Origin: Ariolimax columbianus
Lineage: Eukaryota > Mollusca > Gastropoda > Stylommatophora > Arionidae
Length of the DNA: 64,000 nucleotides
Reading direction: 5' to 3'
Assembly: GCA_036924085.1 (NCBI GenBank)
Contig: JAVGWX010000004.1
Location: 42,798,793-42,862,792 of the forward strand
Position numbers and translations under genes: made by a program. The notes beneath the pieces were generated by a model. That model saw nothing but the letters and a program-made list of their open reading frames with translations. It made no database searches and had not been told where the DNA came from. Shown here in pieces: positions 11,059 through 22,152 of the stretch (its first letter is position 1; the number at the start of each line of letters is the position of its first letter).

Positions 11059-11217
11059 AGCCAGCTAAGCAGGAAATCGGAAATCGAACTTGCGCTAGGA
11101 GGGTAATCAATTATGTATGCCCCTAAAGAATAGACGGGCATTATTTGACAGACGGCCGTAGATAGAACAGTACAGATGAAATATTGTGTAGACGGAGGTA
11201 GATAATAACGTGTAATT

Positions 11218-11575
11218 GGCTTGGCTTCGTCCGTTCTCAATCTCCCGCTAACAAATAATGAAAGGGCTTAAGTAGCAGAATGTAGTTCAGAGAACGGAAT
11301 GCGTTGTGTCGTAGTTTACAGCTGGACTGCGATATTTGCACCTTTCGGTCCAACACATCCGACTTCAGCAAGCATTTTTTAGTACCGAGTTACCATTCCC
11401 TCTTCGATGCCTTCTCCTTAGCCAGTCTGCCCTGCTGCAGCCTGTTATCCAGGATCACCGTGTGGAGGTGTAGAAGGGTCTTGGCAGCTCTCGTTCGCTG
11501 GCCTTGACGCTAACAGTCAGCTGTGTCTCTGGCCGCTGGAGCTCATGCGCTGCTCAGCATCTTCATCCCACGTAA
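11218..11575 (-). repeat. Element A copy
   Basis: Antisense, nearly full length from the ttggcttcgt tail to the 5' landmark gctcagcatcttcatccca. No clear TSD. Confidence 0.75.
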
Positions 11576-11660
11576 ATAATTAAGTAGCATGTCTTTTACA
11601 GAACGTAGGTACTTTAAACCGCCACTTATTTGGCTGTAATACGTTTCTTGGGAACATACA
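11575..11660 (-). repeat. T1 SINE 3'-part fragment
   Basis: Antisense match to the T1 tail (cgccacttatttggctgtaa and gtttcttggga). Confidence 0.55.
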
Positions 11661-12152
11661 AATGAAATATTGGGCAGGCGGTGGTAGATAGGAACGTACA
11701 GATTAAATATTGGGCAGGCTGTGGTAGATAGGAACGAACAGATGAAATATTGGATAGACGGCGGTGGTAGATAGGAACGTACAGATGAAATATTGGATAG
11801 ACGGCGGTGGTAGATAGGAACGTACAGATAAAATATTGGATAGATGGCGGTGGTAGATAGGAACGTACGGAATAAATATTTGATAGACGGCGGGGGTAGA
11901 AAGGAATGAACAGATGAGATATTGGATAGACGGCGGTGGTAGAAAGGAACGTACAGATGAAATATTGGAAAGACGGCGGTGGTAGAAAGGAACGTACAGA
12001 TGAAATATTGGATAGATGGCGGTGGTAGAAAGGAACGTACAGATGAAATATTGAATAGACGGCGGTGGTAGATAGGAACGTACAGATGAAGTATTGGATA
12101 GACGGCGGCGGTAGATAGGAACGTACAGATGAAGTATTGGATAGACGGCGGT
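11655..12152 (+). repeat. 43-bp minisatellite, about 12 copies
   Basis: Unit gcggtggtagataggaacgt followed by acagatgaaatattggatag and acg. Two looser units at 11116-11215 lie on the other side of an element A copy, so the array was split or seeded twice. The open frame on the reverse strand is a by-product. Confidence 0.9.
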
Positions 12153-12289
12153 AAGAGACAATGTAAATTTGAGAGATAGAGGTTTCGACGGTAAGATGTA
12201 TTGTAAAGTTAAAATATTAAGTGCAAACTAGGACAGTAGTGAAAAAGAATCAAATGTATTTGTCTGCAAACCCATCTTCTTCTCTTGTT

Positions 12290-12440
12290 CTGCGTTCGTT
12301 CTCGATCTCCCAATACCAAATCCTGAACATGGCTTTGCAAGTAGCAGGATTTAGTCGGAATGCGTTGTGTCGCTAGTTCGCAGCTTGACTGCGATATTTA
12401 CACCTTTCGGTCCGACACATCCGTCTTAAACAGAGCAACC
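12290..12440 (-). repeat. Element A copy, 5'-truncated
   Basis: Antisense 150-bp copy with a ctt-rich (GAA) tail followed by tgcgttcgttctcgatctcc and the core up to cacatccgtctt. Confidence 0.75.
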
Positions 12441-12957
12441 CCGTCAAAGAAGAAATAACAAGAGACATCATTACGGATATTATCTTTATAACGTTGTTTT
12501 TCTGTCTTGTATGAAAACTGTTCCTCTTTTTTCTTATTGAACCAGAGAAACATATCATTTGCGAAGAATTATCGCGGAGACGTGGAAGGAAAAAAAAAAT
12601 CGAATAATTGTTTTTCGAAGTCAAAGGATAATGTGATGATAATAAAGATGACGATAACGCTGGTGCGATGATAACAACGAAAAGATTATGACGAGCAGGA
12701 CAACAAACAGAAGATTATATGACGTCTTGATGGTGTTAATGAAAAACTTTTGTTAATATTTTTTTAATCACAATGTGCCACATTCGATTACAATTTCAAC
12801 CCAAATTTGTCTGATGTAATTTATGAGTCTGGCTTTAATTTAATTTAATATCCGCATCCGAGCTGAGAATTTGTGTTATTAAATGAGGCGTGGATTACAT
12901 ATATCAAATTAAAGCTGCCTTCTAGCTGTAAAATTTGGCAACTGACATCATGTTCAA

Positions 12958-13170
12958 ATCAATCAATCAAATCAAAGCCGTCGCTCCTCTCTGTGCATAG
13001 ATAATTAATATTATCTGGCCTCACAGGGTCTTGAGCTGCTCTGACTGCCTCTCTCCAGATGTATTCATGTAATCTTAGTTCCTTCTCAAATTCTCTTCGT
13101 GTATTTTTGGGTCTACCTCTCTCTCTATCTCTCTCTCTGTCTCTGTCTGTCTCTGTCTCTCTCCCCCTCT

Positions 13171-13209
<39 letters not shown>

Positions 13210-14330
13210 CTCTTGAGGATTCCATGTAAGAGCCAATTTAGCTACGTTTGACGGTAGCTTCTGTAGAGTATGTCCTATCCAGCCTCAATTTCTTCACTGA
13301 ATTTGTTGTTCCAGTGGCTGTTGTTGGCTCCTTTCCCATAGGTCTTTAATCCTCACCATGTCCTGCCACTTTAAGCCTATTACCTTCGTAGGCATCTGTA
13401 AACGAACGACTGGAATCTTCATTGTATCGACTTGGTCGTTCTCCATGTCTTTGGCCCATACAGCAGTACCGACTTAACACTGGCGTTGAAAATTCTAACT
13501 TTGGTGTGAAAGCCTCTCCATTTGTTGTTCCTGGTCCTTACATCTGCATCAGTACCTCCTAATGAGTCATTTGTGCTGCCCAAATAGGTAAATGTATCCA
13601 CCTCTTCCAACCGTCTCCCTCAAGCATGATTGGTTCTTCGCTGATAATGTTGAGTTTATGGATCTCGGTTTTCTTCATGTTGATATTCTGTCCCAATTTG
13701 GCTGATTGTTCTTTCACCATATCAAATTTCCTTTGCATTTGGCTATTAAAATATTTTTTTAGTCAGAGAGTGGTATCTGCTTGGAATGCATTGCCAGGGG
13801 AGGTTGGGAGGCAGGGGCAGTTAATTCATTTAAGAATAAACTGGATGCGCATAGGTTTTAGAGCAAGGTGATGTAAATGTAACTGGTTGTATACAGACTC
13901 TGCAGGGTCTTCTAAACCAGTATAAAGACGTTAAGTTAAGTTAAGAATGTGTGACAAAAGTACCAAATGATCTGCGTGGCCCAGCTCTTCCAATTGTGAC
14001 AATAGTGTCTACTGAATACCAGTTCTTTTCCCTTCGATTGATATCTTCATTAACAATCTATAGCCACCAAGAACATGAATGGCGAGATCCGGCATCATTG
14101 TGCCATTCTGCTGCTGTTGCATAAATGTGAACACACACTCTGATTTTCCTTTGCATGTGTATAACTATTTATGATGTCTTGACGTCTGTTTTCATAGTAT
14201 TCTTCGTGATCCTTGAATAACACGAGTCATTCATCTACTCCATATATCGTTGCTTCCATAGCTGTCTTTTCAAAAACTTGGCTACGTCACACTAGGCAAG
14301 GTGATCTATGCATTGATTATGGTTTTGTAG
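12958..14330 (-). pseudogene. RTE/L1-like LINE RT remnant with a nested LINE
   Basis: Segments in order on the reverse strand: around 14000-14100 a decayed palm motif (HADH where FADD is expected, then LVLLSH); 13600-13730 KTEIHKLN; 13419-13610 FTYLGST and SVLLYGPKTW; 13225-12959 GRPKNTRREFEKELR to the terminal SDGFDLID. The 3' tail is a TTGA repeat. It is interrupted at 13736-13947. A GA-rich microsatellite has expanded inside the frame (RE repeats, 13110-13210). Confidence 0.75.
13736..13947 (+). mobile_element. CR1/L2-like LINE 3' end nested in another LINE
   Basis: Encodes SQRVVSAWNALPGEV, the conserved C-terminal RT tail of CR1/L2-type elements, followed by a short 3' UTR (aaccagtataaagacg) and the GTTAA repeat tail. 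The same 3' end is found at 19683-19870, 59955-60545 and 63175-63345. Confidence 0.75.
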
Positions 14331-14339
14331 CAAATGAAA

Positions 14340-15300
14340 AGTGAGAGGCAGTAGGATAGAGATATGGAAGTATGGAAGACGATTAAATGGATGGAGAGAA
14401 AGAGAAAGAGAGATGTGAAGGGAAGGCAAGATTGGCTGAGACAACAATGTAGGGAGTAACAGTGAGAAAGGGGGGGGGGGGGGTAGGAAGAGGGATATTG
14501 TTTACATTGAGAGAGAGGAGATGAAGTGGAAAAGGTGGTGTGGTGGTATATGCAGAGGCATGAACGGAGACGCGAGAGGGAGAGAGTGTATGTGTGATTA
14601 TGAGAGGCAGAGATGAAGGTGGAAATAGAGAGATGAGGGAAATAGGAGATGCTAGACGGGGATAATTCGAAGTTTCAGCGTTAGAAAAGTGGAGAAGGAT
14701 TGAGAGAATAAATAGAGAAAGATGGGACGAGTATGAGGGAGATAAATAGATAAAATAGACAAATGGAGAGAATGACAGAGGTATAAAAAGACGAAGTAAG
14801 GGGAGAAACAGAGAGACGGAGAGATTGGTTCAGAAAAAAACGGATGGAGGAAAAACAGAAAGGGAGAGAATTGGAATGTGGTAGATTTTGGCTGAGGGAA
14901 AGACGGAAGGTGCAAACGGTGGAAGGGTGTGTGAAGAAATGGATGTAGTTAGAGTGTTAGAAAGGAATATGGATGGACTAACATACGGAACAGTGAGATT
15001 AAGGGAAAAGTTGAAAGGGAAATGAGATTTGTAGAAGCGATAAATGAGAAACAGATGCAGAGGTACATGAACGACAAGAGATGGTCCAGAAATTGGAGTT
15101 GTAGTGAAGATAAATGAGAAAAGTACGTAGAAAGATAAGAACTCCAAAGATGGCCGAGTGACATAATTTGAAGTGGAAATAAATGAGAAGTGCGCAGAAT
15201 TAGAAATATAGGAAAGACCAGAGATGGTCGAGAGATAGGATTTGAAGTGGAGATAAATGAGAAGTAGATGCAGAGGTACATTATACACAAATATTTTCTT
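14340..15300 (+). repeat. Purine-rich low-complexity tract
   Basis: About 950 bp of G/A-rich sequence (gagaga, gagaaag, ggatggag) on the + strand, with loosely repeated gataaatgagaagta... units toward the right and 13 or more G at 14470-14482. Long reverse open frames result from the lack of CTA/TTA/TCA on this strand and are not genes. Confidence 0.75.
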
Positions 15301-15336
15301 CCTCAATCATCATCTTCATCATAATGATCATCATCA

Positions 15337-16047
15337 GGTTAGTCAGTCCGGAGACTGGTGTTGAAGTCTTCTGGTCATGTCACTGTCCTCTGTTAGTCAG
15401 TCCGGAGACTGGTGTTGAAGTCTTCTGGTCATGTCACTGTCCTCTGTTAGTCAGTCCAGAGACTGGTGTTGAAGTCTTCTGGTCATGTCACTGTCCTCTG
15501 TTAGTCAGTCCGGAGACTGGTGTTGAAGTCTTCTGATCATGTCACTCCACTGTCCTCTGTTAGTCAGTCCAGAGACTGGTGTTGAAGTCTTCTGGTCATG
15601 TCACTGTCCTCTGTTAGTCAGTCCGGAGACTGGTGTTGAAGTCTTCTGATCATGTCACTGTCCTCTGTTAGTCAGTCCAGAGACTGGTGTTGAAGTCTCC
15701 TGATCATGTCACTGTCCTCTGTTAGTCAGTCCAGAGACTGGTGTTGAAGTCTTCTGATCATGTCACTGTCCTCTGTTAGTCAGTCCAGAGACTGGTGTTG
15801 AAGTCTCCTGATCATGTCACTGTCCTCTGTTAGTCAGTCCGGAGACTGGTGTTGAAGTCTTCTGATCATGTCACTGTCCTCTGTTAGTCAGTCCAGAGAC
15901 TGGTGTTGAAGTCTCCTGATCATGTCACTGTCCTCTGTTAGTCAGTCCAGAGACTGGTGTTGAAGTCTTCTGATCATGTCACTGTCCTCTGTTAGTCAGT
16001 CCAGAGACTGGTGTTGAAGTCTTCTGATCATGTCACTGTCCTCTGTT
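15337..16047 (+). repeat. 54-bp minisatellite, 13 copies
   Basis: Unit gttagtcagtccggagactg plus gtgttgaagtcttctggtca plus tgtcactgtcctct. Copies differ at two sites (cggag/cagag; cttctgg/cttctga/ctcctga). A GAT/ATC tail at 15305-15336 and the LINE remnant at its other side suggest it expanded from a LINE 3' end. Confidence 0.92.
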
Positions 16048-16395
16048 CCCAGCAGATCTCTTGAGCTCAGTCTAAGTTTGATGTCTGCACCCCAATGTTA
16101 CCGCACGCCTGTGTGATGTCATTGTTTATTGGACGTCCCTTCTTCTTGTCCCCTGAATTGTGCCTTCTAGTATTTTCATTAATAGGCTCCCATGTATCAT
16201 GTAATGACCAAGGCAAGACAGTCCAAATTTCAGTTTAGTGGCCATTAGCTGTCTATGTGAACCTATTTCTTTATGCACTTGTTCATTTTACCTTTTTTCT
16301 GTCCAGCTCATTCTTTGCATTCTGCAATAGCACCACATCTTAAAAGCTTCTAATGATTTTCCATCCATTTTGTTTGGATTCCATGTTTCTTGTTC
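16045..16395 (-). pseudogene. LINE RT C-terminal remnant
   Basis: Reverse frames show FKMWCYCRMQRMSWTEK and EGTIQGTRRRD, the LINE tail region. Its 3' continuation is the 54-bp minisatellite at 15337-16047. Confidence 0.65.
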
Positions 16396-16399
16396 ATCT

Positions 16400-16784
16400 T
16401 TAACCAATAACTACTTCTAAATCTGATAGTCTTTTCAAGAAACCATAACCCTACACACGCACCTAAATACACCATGTTAGCTCGCTAGTCTTCTGACTGC
16501 TCTCCCATTTGTCAAGGGGCAAATTGTGTTCGAGAAATGATAAACACGATACTGCCATTTCGAGCTACTGAAATTGTAGAACTGTTTATTTGCCCGGGAA
16601 CATTATTCACTAACAGCTATTTTTAACATACACGTCGCGTCTGAAGTTCTTAAGTTTCAGTAGCTTTAAGGGCGTCATCGACAGTTTTGGGGGATTCATT
16701 GCTAGCTTGCGTGCTCTATCAATCTCATATTATCGCTGTCTACCAAATATATTGATCAGATATATTAGTCAAGGTCAGGCAAAA
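16400..16784. other. Unannotated stretch
   Basis: Nothing recognised. 17011-17690, 18976-19417, 19871-20192 and 21376-22140 likewise hold no feature I can support beyond short A/T runs. Confidence 0.5.
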
Positions 16785-17010
16785 GATACTGGCCAAGACC
16801 CTCAACTCGGCTTCCTTGTAGCACTCCCTAGAAACGGGCTGTTTTCATGACAGCCTGACTTACAAGCTGGGGATCGACGTGATCCCCTTAGTAGTGAGCG
16901 ACACACAGATGAAGCCAAGCATAACACAACCGCATGGAGGACCCCGGTCCACCATCAGCACGCTCGGGATGTGAGGAAAGCTACTGCAACCTGCCACTTA
17001 ACGTCCTTTT
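16785..17010. repeat. Second copy of the 5935-6140 repeat
   Basis: Same landmarks in the same order with about a quarter of positions changed. Confidence 0.5.
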
Positions 17011-17699
17011 CAGATAGCACAGAAGAGTAAACCTACTCATTGTGAGCATTCGAAACAACAACCTTCCAAACCATCAAATAGTTCAGTTTGACGCCAAAGC
17101 ATATACGAGAGCGGAATTTAAATATTGATGAAAAAATCATGCATTTTGTTACTTTAAGACATAGGAAAAAGATGGATTGAAATAAAGAAGGGTAGCACAC
17201 ATTGGCAAAGATTACAGTCTCAACGAGACGGAAGTACGTACGGTGTTATGAAGATTTGACATTGCTGCATTGTCCGCCTTAGACAGGATTGGTGAATATA
17301 TAATGAAAGTCTTAAAACAGAAACACGCCCGGGGTAACGCTTTAGAAACTCCATATTAGCTAGGTTCCTATCTGCTTTGCTTTACCAATCGATAAGGCAG
17401 GTACCCCTAGACATCTAGATAAACTGAAGCGTCCAAAGACCAAAGATTGAACCCGTTATTATTTTACAAGTCTGCCGCTCAGACTCTCCATATATGTATA
17501 TATATATATTGCACCCCAATCGTGAAATTAACCATTTTATGAAAAGACAAATCTCTTGTCTTTCATTGAACACTCTTCTTCCCTTGTTGTTTGGCAGGCC
17601 GGGAAGAAAAAAAATCATATGAAATAGTTTAGGGACATGGTTGTTAGAATCCTTTAACTCCATTAAGCTAATACTCCAAGAGATGAAAGACATTACAGC

Positions 17700-18160
17700 A
17701 AGCGCGCACGCTTTCAATTCCATGGCCATTCCAGCAATGATTTATGGATGCGAAGTGTGGAACTTATTCAAAACAGATGCTGAGAAGCTCAAAGTCATTT
17801 AGAGAGCAATGGAACGGCGCGTTCTAAAAATTTCGATACGGGATAAGATGCCCAAATAAGAAATTCTACTTCAAGCGTTGAATTTCGGGACGTTGTGGAA
17901 GTAGCAATATCACTCAAACATCGCTGGGCAGGGCTGGGCGTGTGGTATACATGCATGATAACAGATGAACACATAGCAGACCGTTTTTGTGGCCATATGC
18001 CTATACACGTCTACGGGGTCGCCTTATCTATGCGATTGCGAGATGGACTGACAGAGTTGCCTTAGATCGTGACGCATACATAATATTGTTGACTTTCTTG
18101 GATACAGTACATTGGCCAGATGGACGCCGAGGATAATGTCATGTCTTAGTTTCAGCGTTT
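17700..18160 (+). pseudogene. LINE RT C-terminal remnant
   Basis: MIYGCEVWNLF, then RAMERRVLKISIRDK and KHRWAG in broken frames. The 3' part (ctacggggtcgcc to ggacgccgaggataat) recurs at 60885-61080, marking one family. Confidence 0.65.
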
Positions 18161-18185
18161 GTTTTAGGGCTATTGTTAATGTTAT

Positions 18186-18410
18186 GAGGAGCGCGTGGCC
18201 GAATGGTTTCGAGGCCTGCCTGCCAACAAGGAGGTCAGCGGTTCGAATACCCGGCATGGCATATGTTGTTTTTCTGTTGGGGGTGAAATAAACAAACATA
18301 GCCAGTACACGACATGGCGACAGCAGTGGCGAAGCGGTCTGTATTCCTCAGCCGTCAAAACCCCTCGACTACCCCAGAAATGGGAAACTGTCGTATGACA
18401 GTTTATGTTA
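18186..18410 (+). mobile_element. tRNA-derived SINE, type T2
   Basis: Leu/Ser-tRNA-like head (gcgtggccgaatggtttcgag, B-box ggttcgaatacc), body gcatatgttgtttttctgtt and gacagcagtggcgaagcggt, 3' end gtcgtatgacag. Nearly identical in layout to 27352-27576. Confidence 0.82.
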
Positions 18411-18446
18411 TGGTTTGGGTTAGTGTTAAAGTTAATGTTACGCTTA

Positions 18447-18705
18447 ATAGGGCCGCGCAGTGGTTAGCGAGAAGGCTTCGCATCTGAGTGGTCCTGAATC
18501 CACTCCCCACTTCAAAGGCGTAAATATTTTTTCAGATCGCAACGGGTCCCGGGTCGACCCAGCCTTAAATCGGTACCGGCTCAGTTCGGGAAGTAAAAGG
18601 AGAGGAGATGGCTACCTCCCTCATATAGCCGATCCTTTGAAATGTGAAATCGCTAACATCTCACACCTCTACGGCAGTAATGCTATGGATTACTTCTTCT
18701 TCTTC
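18447..18705 (+). mobile_element. tRNA-derived SINE, type T3
   Basis: Same layout as 7240-7515 with a weakened B-box (tgaatccactcccc) and a CTT-rich tail. Confidence 0.78.
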
Positions 18706-18839
18706 TAGGCTTAATATTAAGCTTAGTTTTAGGGTTATAGTGTTAGGTTATGACTGGTGGATTAGTGTTAGAACTATGGTTAGGATTAACGTTAATAGTA
18801 GTGTCCGGTCCGGCCGAGGAAAGAACATAAGTCAGTGCA

Positions 18840-18975
18840 CAGAATGAGATTTGCTGATTTCATGAAATGGCAAATTTCATTATTGGGATGTAGCATGTTC
18901 ATAAGATGAATACTAAGACAGATCGGCTTACGGAACTTATCGGCTTTTAACACATTTCCGACCTGGACGAGACAT
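18840..18975. repeat. Interspersed repeat pair, copy 1
   Basis: Nearly the same 130 bp occurs at 19418-19545 (ttgctgatttcatgaaatgg, ggatgtagcatgttca, cagatcggcttacgga, acacatttccgacctgg). Class unknown; the copies lie 0.6 kb apart in direct orientation. Confidence 0.65.
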
Positions 18976-19417
18976 CTCACTTCTGCACGCACACTGGTCC
19001 AGACTAGTGTAAATTAACGGATGGCTGATATCTTGAGCCCTGCCGGGACGTGCAACAAATTATAAGATGAAGACAAATTCGGTTTTCTAAAACACGATTG
19101 CGAATCTAGATTCTCTTAACCCCCCGATGGTTGTAATGTAATAGAAATGGGTTGGTTTTTTTAAATGAGAAAGAAATGTCAAGGTTATACGACAAAACGG
19201 ATATGGGAATCAAGATAACAGGTGTAGAGATATGTTATTGGCATTCATATATGTTTTTTTTTCTTCTTCATTTTATTTCTCTTCTTTCTTCTGAAGGGTA
19301 TGAAATATCACATTGAATTTCCACTGAAAGTAGCTAAACTAATATGAATGAACTTTGTAGGAAACGTAAAGTTAAAGAGCCATGCATTCGATGAGTGCCG
19401 GCAAAAGGCCAAGGCAG

Positions 19418-19545
19418 TCTCATTGCTGATTTCATGAAATGGCAAATTTCACTATTGGGATGTAGCATGTTCAAACGATGCATACTAAGACAGATCGGCT
19501 TACGGAAGTTATCGGCTTTCAACACATTTCCGACCTGGGCGAACT
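19418..19545. repeat. Interspersed repeat pair, copy 2
   Basis: Direct repeat of 18840-18975 with a handful of substitutions. Confidence 0.65.
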
Positions 19546-19682
19546 CTGCTGTCAGAGATGAAGTTTTAGAGAATTCATGGTACTAAGCCCTCAGCGTTTT
19601 ATGAGGTTTACTGGCATTTATCTTCGCCGCTGTCTTTCCTTACGTAATAGTAAGCCATGTAGCAACTTACCACTGAGTCAAC

Positions 19683-19870
19683 GTAACTTAACTTAACCTA
19701 ACTTAACATATTTATACTGGTTTAAAAGACTCTGTAGAGTCTGTATACAACCAGTTTCTTGTAGTGTGGTTAACCGATGTGCGAGTCCATCCTAATTGAC
19801 ACTAGAAAAAAAGTATACCCACAGTCTGTTAGACGCCATCTATGCTGCTCTGAACAAAACACCTAATCAT
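19683..19870 (-). mobile_element. CR1/L2-like LINE 3' UTR fragment
   Basis: Antisense match to 63175-63345 (gcagcatagatggcg, ggactcgcacatcggttaac, the TTAAG tail). Confidence 0.65.
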
Positions 19871-20201
19871 TTTAGAATGGACGGTTGTCGTACAATCATC
19901 TCTTAAACGTGTTTTGTCGCAAGAAGTTCGATCTCTACCATTGCTCTTCACGAACACATGTTCTGTGTCAATGTGGATTTAATTTGGATCTTCTGATTCC
20001 TGGAAAAAACAAGCTATATTTGCACCATGTTTAAGGAATTGTTCCTATAGATATTACAAAACAAAGATGTCTACTTCACTCAGCAGATGTTCTGTCTGTT
20101 CGAATCATGGAGTGTATATAGCCATGATTCGGATGATTATTTATTATGTACTCGTATGTGGCAGATGGTCTTCAACCGTATTTTGCCCACCGCTCCATTT
20201 T

Positions 20202-20508
20202 GCTTGACTTGGTTTTGTTCGTTCTCAGCTCCCGCTACCAAGCCCTGAAAGGGCTTTAAGTAGCAGAATGTAGTTCAGAGAAGGGAATGCGTTGTGTCGT
20301 ATTTTATAGCTTGACTGCGATATTTGCACCTATCGGTCCGACACATCCGACTTCAGCAGGCATTTTTTGAGTACAGGATTAGCCTTCCCTCTTCGATCTC
20401 TTCTCCTTAGCCAGTCTGCTCTGCTGCAACTTGTTATCCATGATGTAGAAGGGTCTTAGCAGCTCTGGTTTACTGGCCCTGACGCTGCTCAGCGCCTTGA
20501 TCTCAACA
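20202..20508 (-). mobile_element. Element A copy with 9-bp TSD
   Basis: Antisense copy with a ttgacttgg-type tail, flanked by ctccatttt (20193-20201 and 20509-20517). It has small internal deletions relative to 5412-5790. Confidence 0.8.
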
Positions 20509-20639
20509 CTCCATTTTCACCATATGTACAAATATAGTTCCCCATTAACAAGATTGTCAGACTCAGAAGGGGCACTGCAAATAACGCACGTATAGTGAGT
20601 TCTGGAAATCTTCGATTTTGTTTCTGTATTAGTACACAT

Positions 20640-21375
20640 TAGGAGGCTGCGTGGCCTAAAGGTGAAGCGTCCGTTTCACAATCCCAACGCCCCGGTTCGA
20701 ATCACGCTCGTGTCCAGTTCGGCAGACATGGTTTTTTTTTTGGCTGCTCCACCTACGGAAAGTAATGGTAACCTACAGTACTGCACATTTGGAACTGCGA
20801 AGCGCAGTAGTTAGCTGGCTTCGCATGTGAGTGGTCTTAGGTTCATCCCCAGTTGAGGCGGAAATGTTTTTTTCAGACCGCAATGGCTCCCAGGTCGACC
20901 CAAGCTTAAATGGGTACTGGTTCAGTCCGGGAAGTAAAGGAGACCGGTGTGATGCTGACCACATCATCCACTAAGTGCCGTGGGTTAAAAAATAATATGG
21001 GCCTAACACCATATTTCCTATGCGCCGCATGGCGTGACGGGATCTTTTTTTTTACAGTACTTTTAAACATGTTTTTTTAAATTTTACGTTTGCCTCACTA
21101 GTTTCTACTGGCGGAGGCGCGCCTATTTCACCCCAGACCGTAGTCAATTGGGCGATATTAAGACGCATAAACCAGTGCTTGGTTGCATGTGTGCGTCTGT
21201 ATGTACCTTACCTATAGTTGGTTTGTGCGCTCTCACAAGCCAGCCCAACCAAAGTGCAATGGTAGGGACTCACCCTGAAGGCACGTGTGAAAGTTGAGCA
21301 AGAAACAGTACTGCAAACTTGCCAAGGGACTTATAATAACCAAATAGGTTGGCGGTTGTAATAAGCTCTGCAAAG
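20640..21375 (+). mobile_element. tRNA-derived SINE (type T1) interrupted by a 519-bp insertion
   Basis: The head has an A-box-like tggcctaaagg and a B-box ggttcgaatc, then gttcggcagacatgg and a T-run; it stops at 20785 and resumes at 21305 with actgcaaacttgccaagg. The interrupting segment (20786-21304) is flanked by an exact 11-bp repeat acagtactgca (20775-20785, 21305-21315) and begins with a type T3 SINE head. Not a functional tRNA gene. Confidence 0.7.
20795..20945 (+). repeat. T3 SINE, 3'-truncated
   Basis: Head through gttcagtccgggaagtaaa only. Part of the segment that interrupts the T1 SINE. Confidence 0.7.
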
Positions 21376-22152
21376 GACATGTTCAAATCATTCAATCATG
21401 TTAAAGGACATACTACTTAATTTATATTATTACACATACATTTACTTGGGTTATTTTTATAGTGTTTTACAAATTTAAAAGCAATAATACATTTTTAGAA
21501 ATATAAAATTTTGATGGATTTTGGAACTCTAATAAAAGTAGTTTTGTAATACATTTTAATAACTAGTGACTAAACTGAAACATAATTTCCCATAGAAACC
21601 CTCACATTTTCCCTGAAGTGTCCATTGGTTGATGGTTCCAGCCATAGGGGTTAGACCGCATTGTTAGTAGCCACTAACGAGATGCTTTTAGAGTAAGAAT
21701 GGTTCATTTTCGCCTCCTGGATATCAATCGAGCACGCGAAAGAGATAGCCAATGGGAAGAGATTTTTTTTTGTCTGGCAGTGTGAAAAAAAAACGGAAGG
21801 ATAGATGTGAATGAAAGTACAAAGACGAATAACAAAGAAGTAACATTATTGTACTTTATTAACGGAGTATACCAAATGAAGGTTACTGTTTTTACTCCTC
21901 CACGCAGAAAGACCCGGCGAGAAATGAAAGTGGAATGTTAGTGCCAGCAGTCAAGTACACCAACGTAGTTATTTTTAATCTAAATATGAGAATGATACCA
22001 CTGCTACAGTTAGTATCCTTGCAGGAAGCCTGTGACAAATGATCATGAATCTATGTGCCTGGTTCTTGCTTTGAACTCATATACCTGGTGTTGTGCGTTT
22101 AATCGTTCGGAGGGTACGTTATGAGACATTTTCCTTTTCTGACCATTTCATT

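Noticed and set aside
14652..15306. Reverse open frames of 87-158 codons with hydrophobic look
   Set aside because: Purine-rich strand lacks stops on its complement; no domain, no splice context.
18186..18260. tRNA gene (also near 7245, 20645, 27352, 45140, 50065)
   Set aside because: A- and B-box-like heads occur in multicopy units with long non-tRNA tails, and the cloverleaf is imperfect; they are SINEs.
18700..18800. Telomere-like ttaggg pieces (ggttagg, gttaggttatg)
   Set aside because: Too irregular; no run of (TTAGGG)n.
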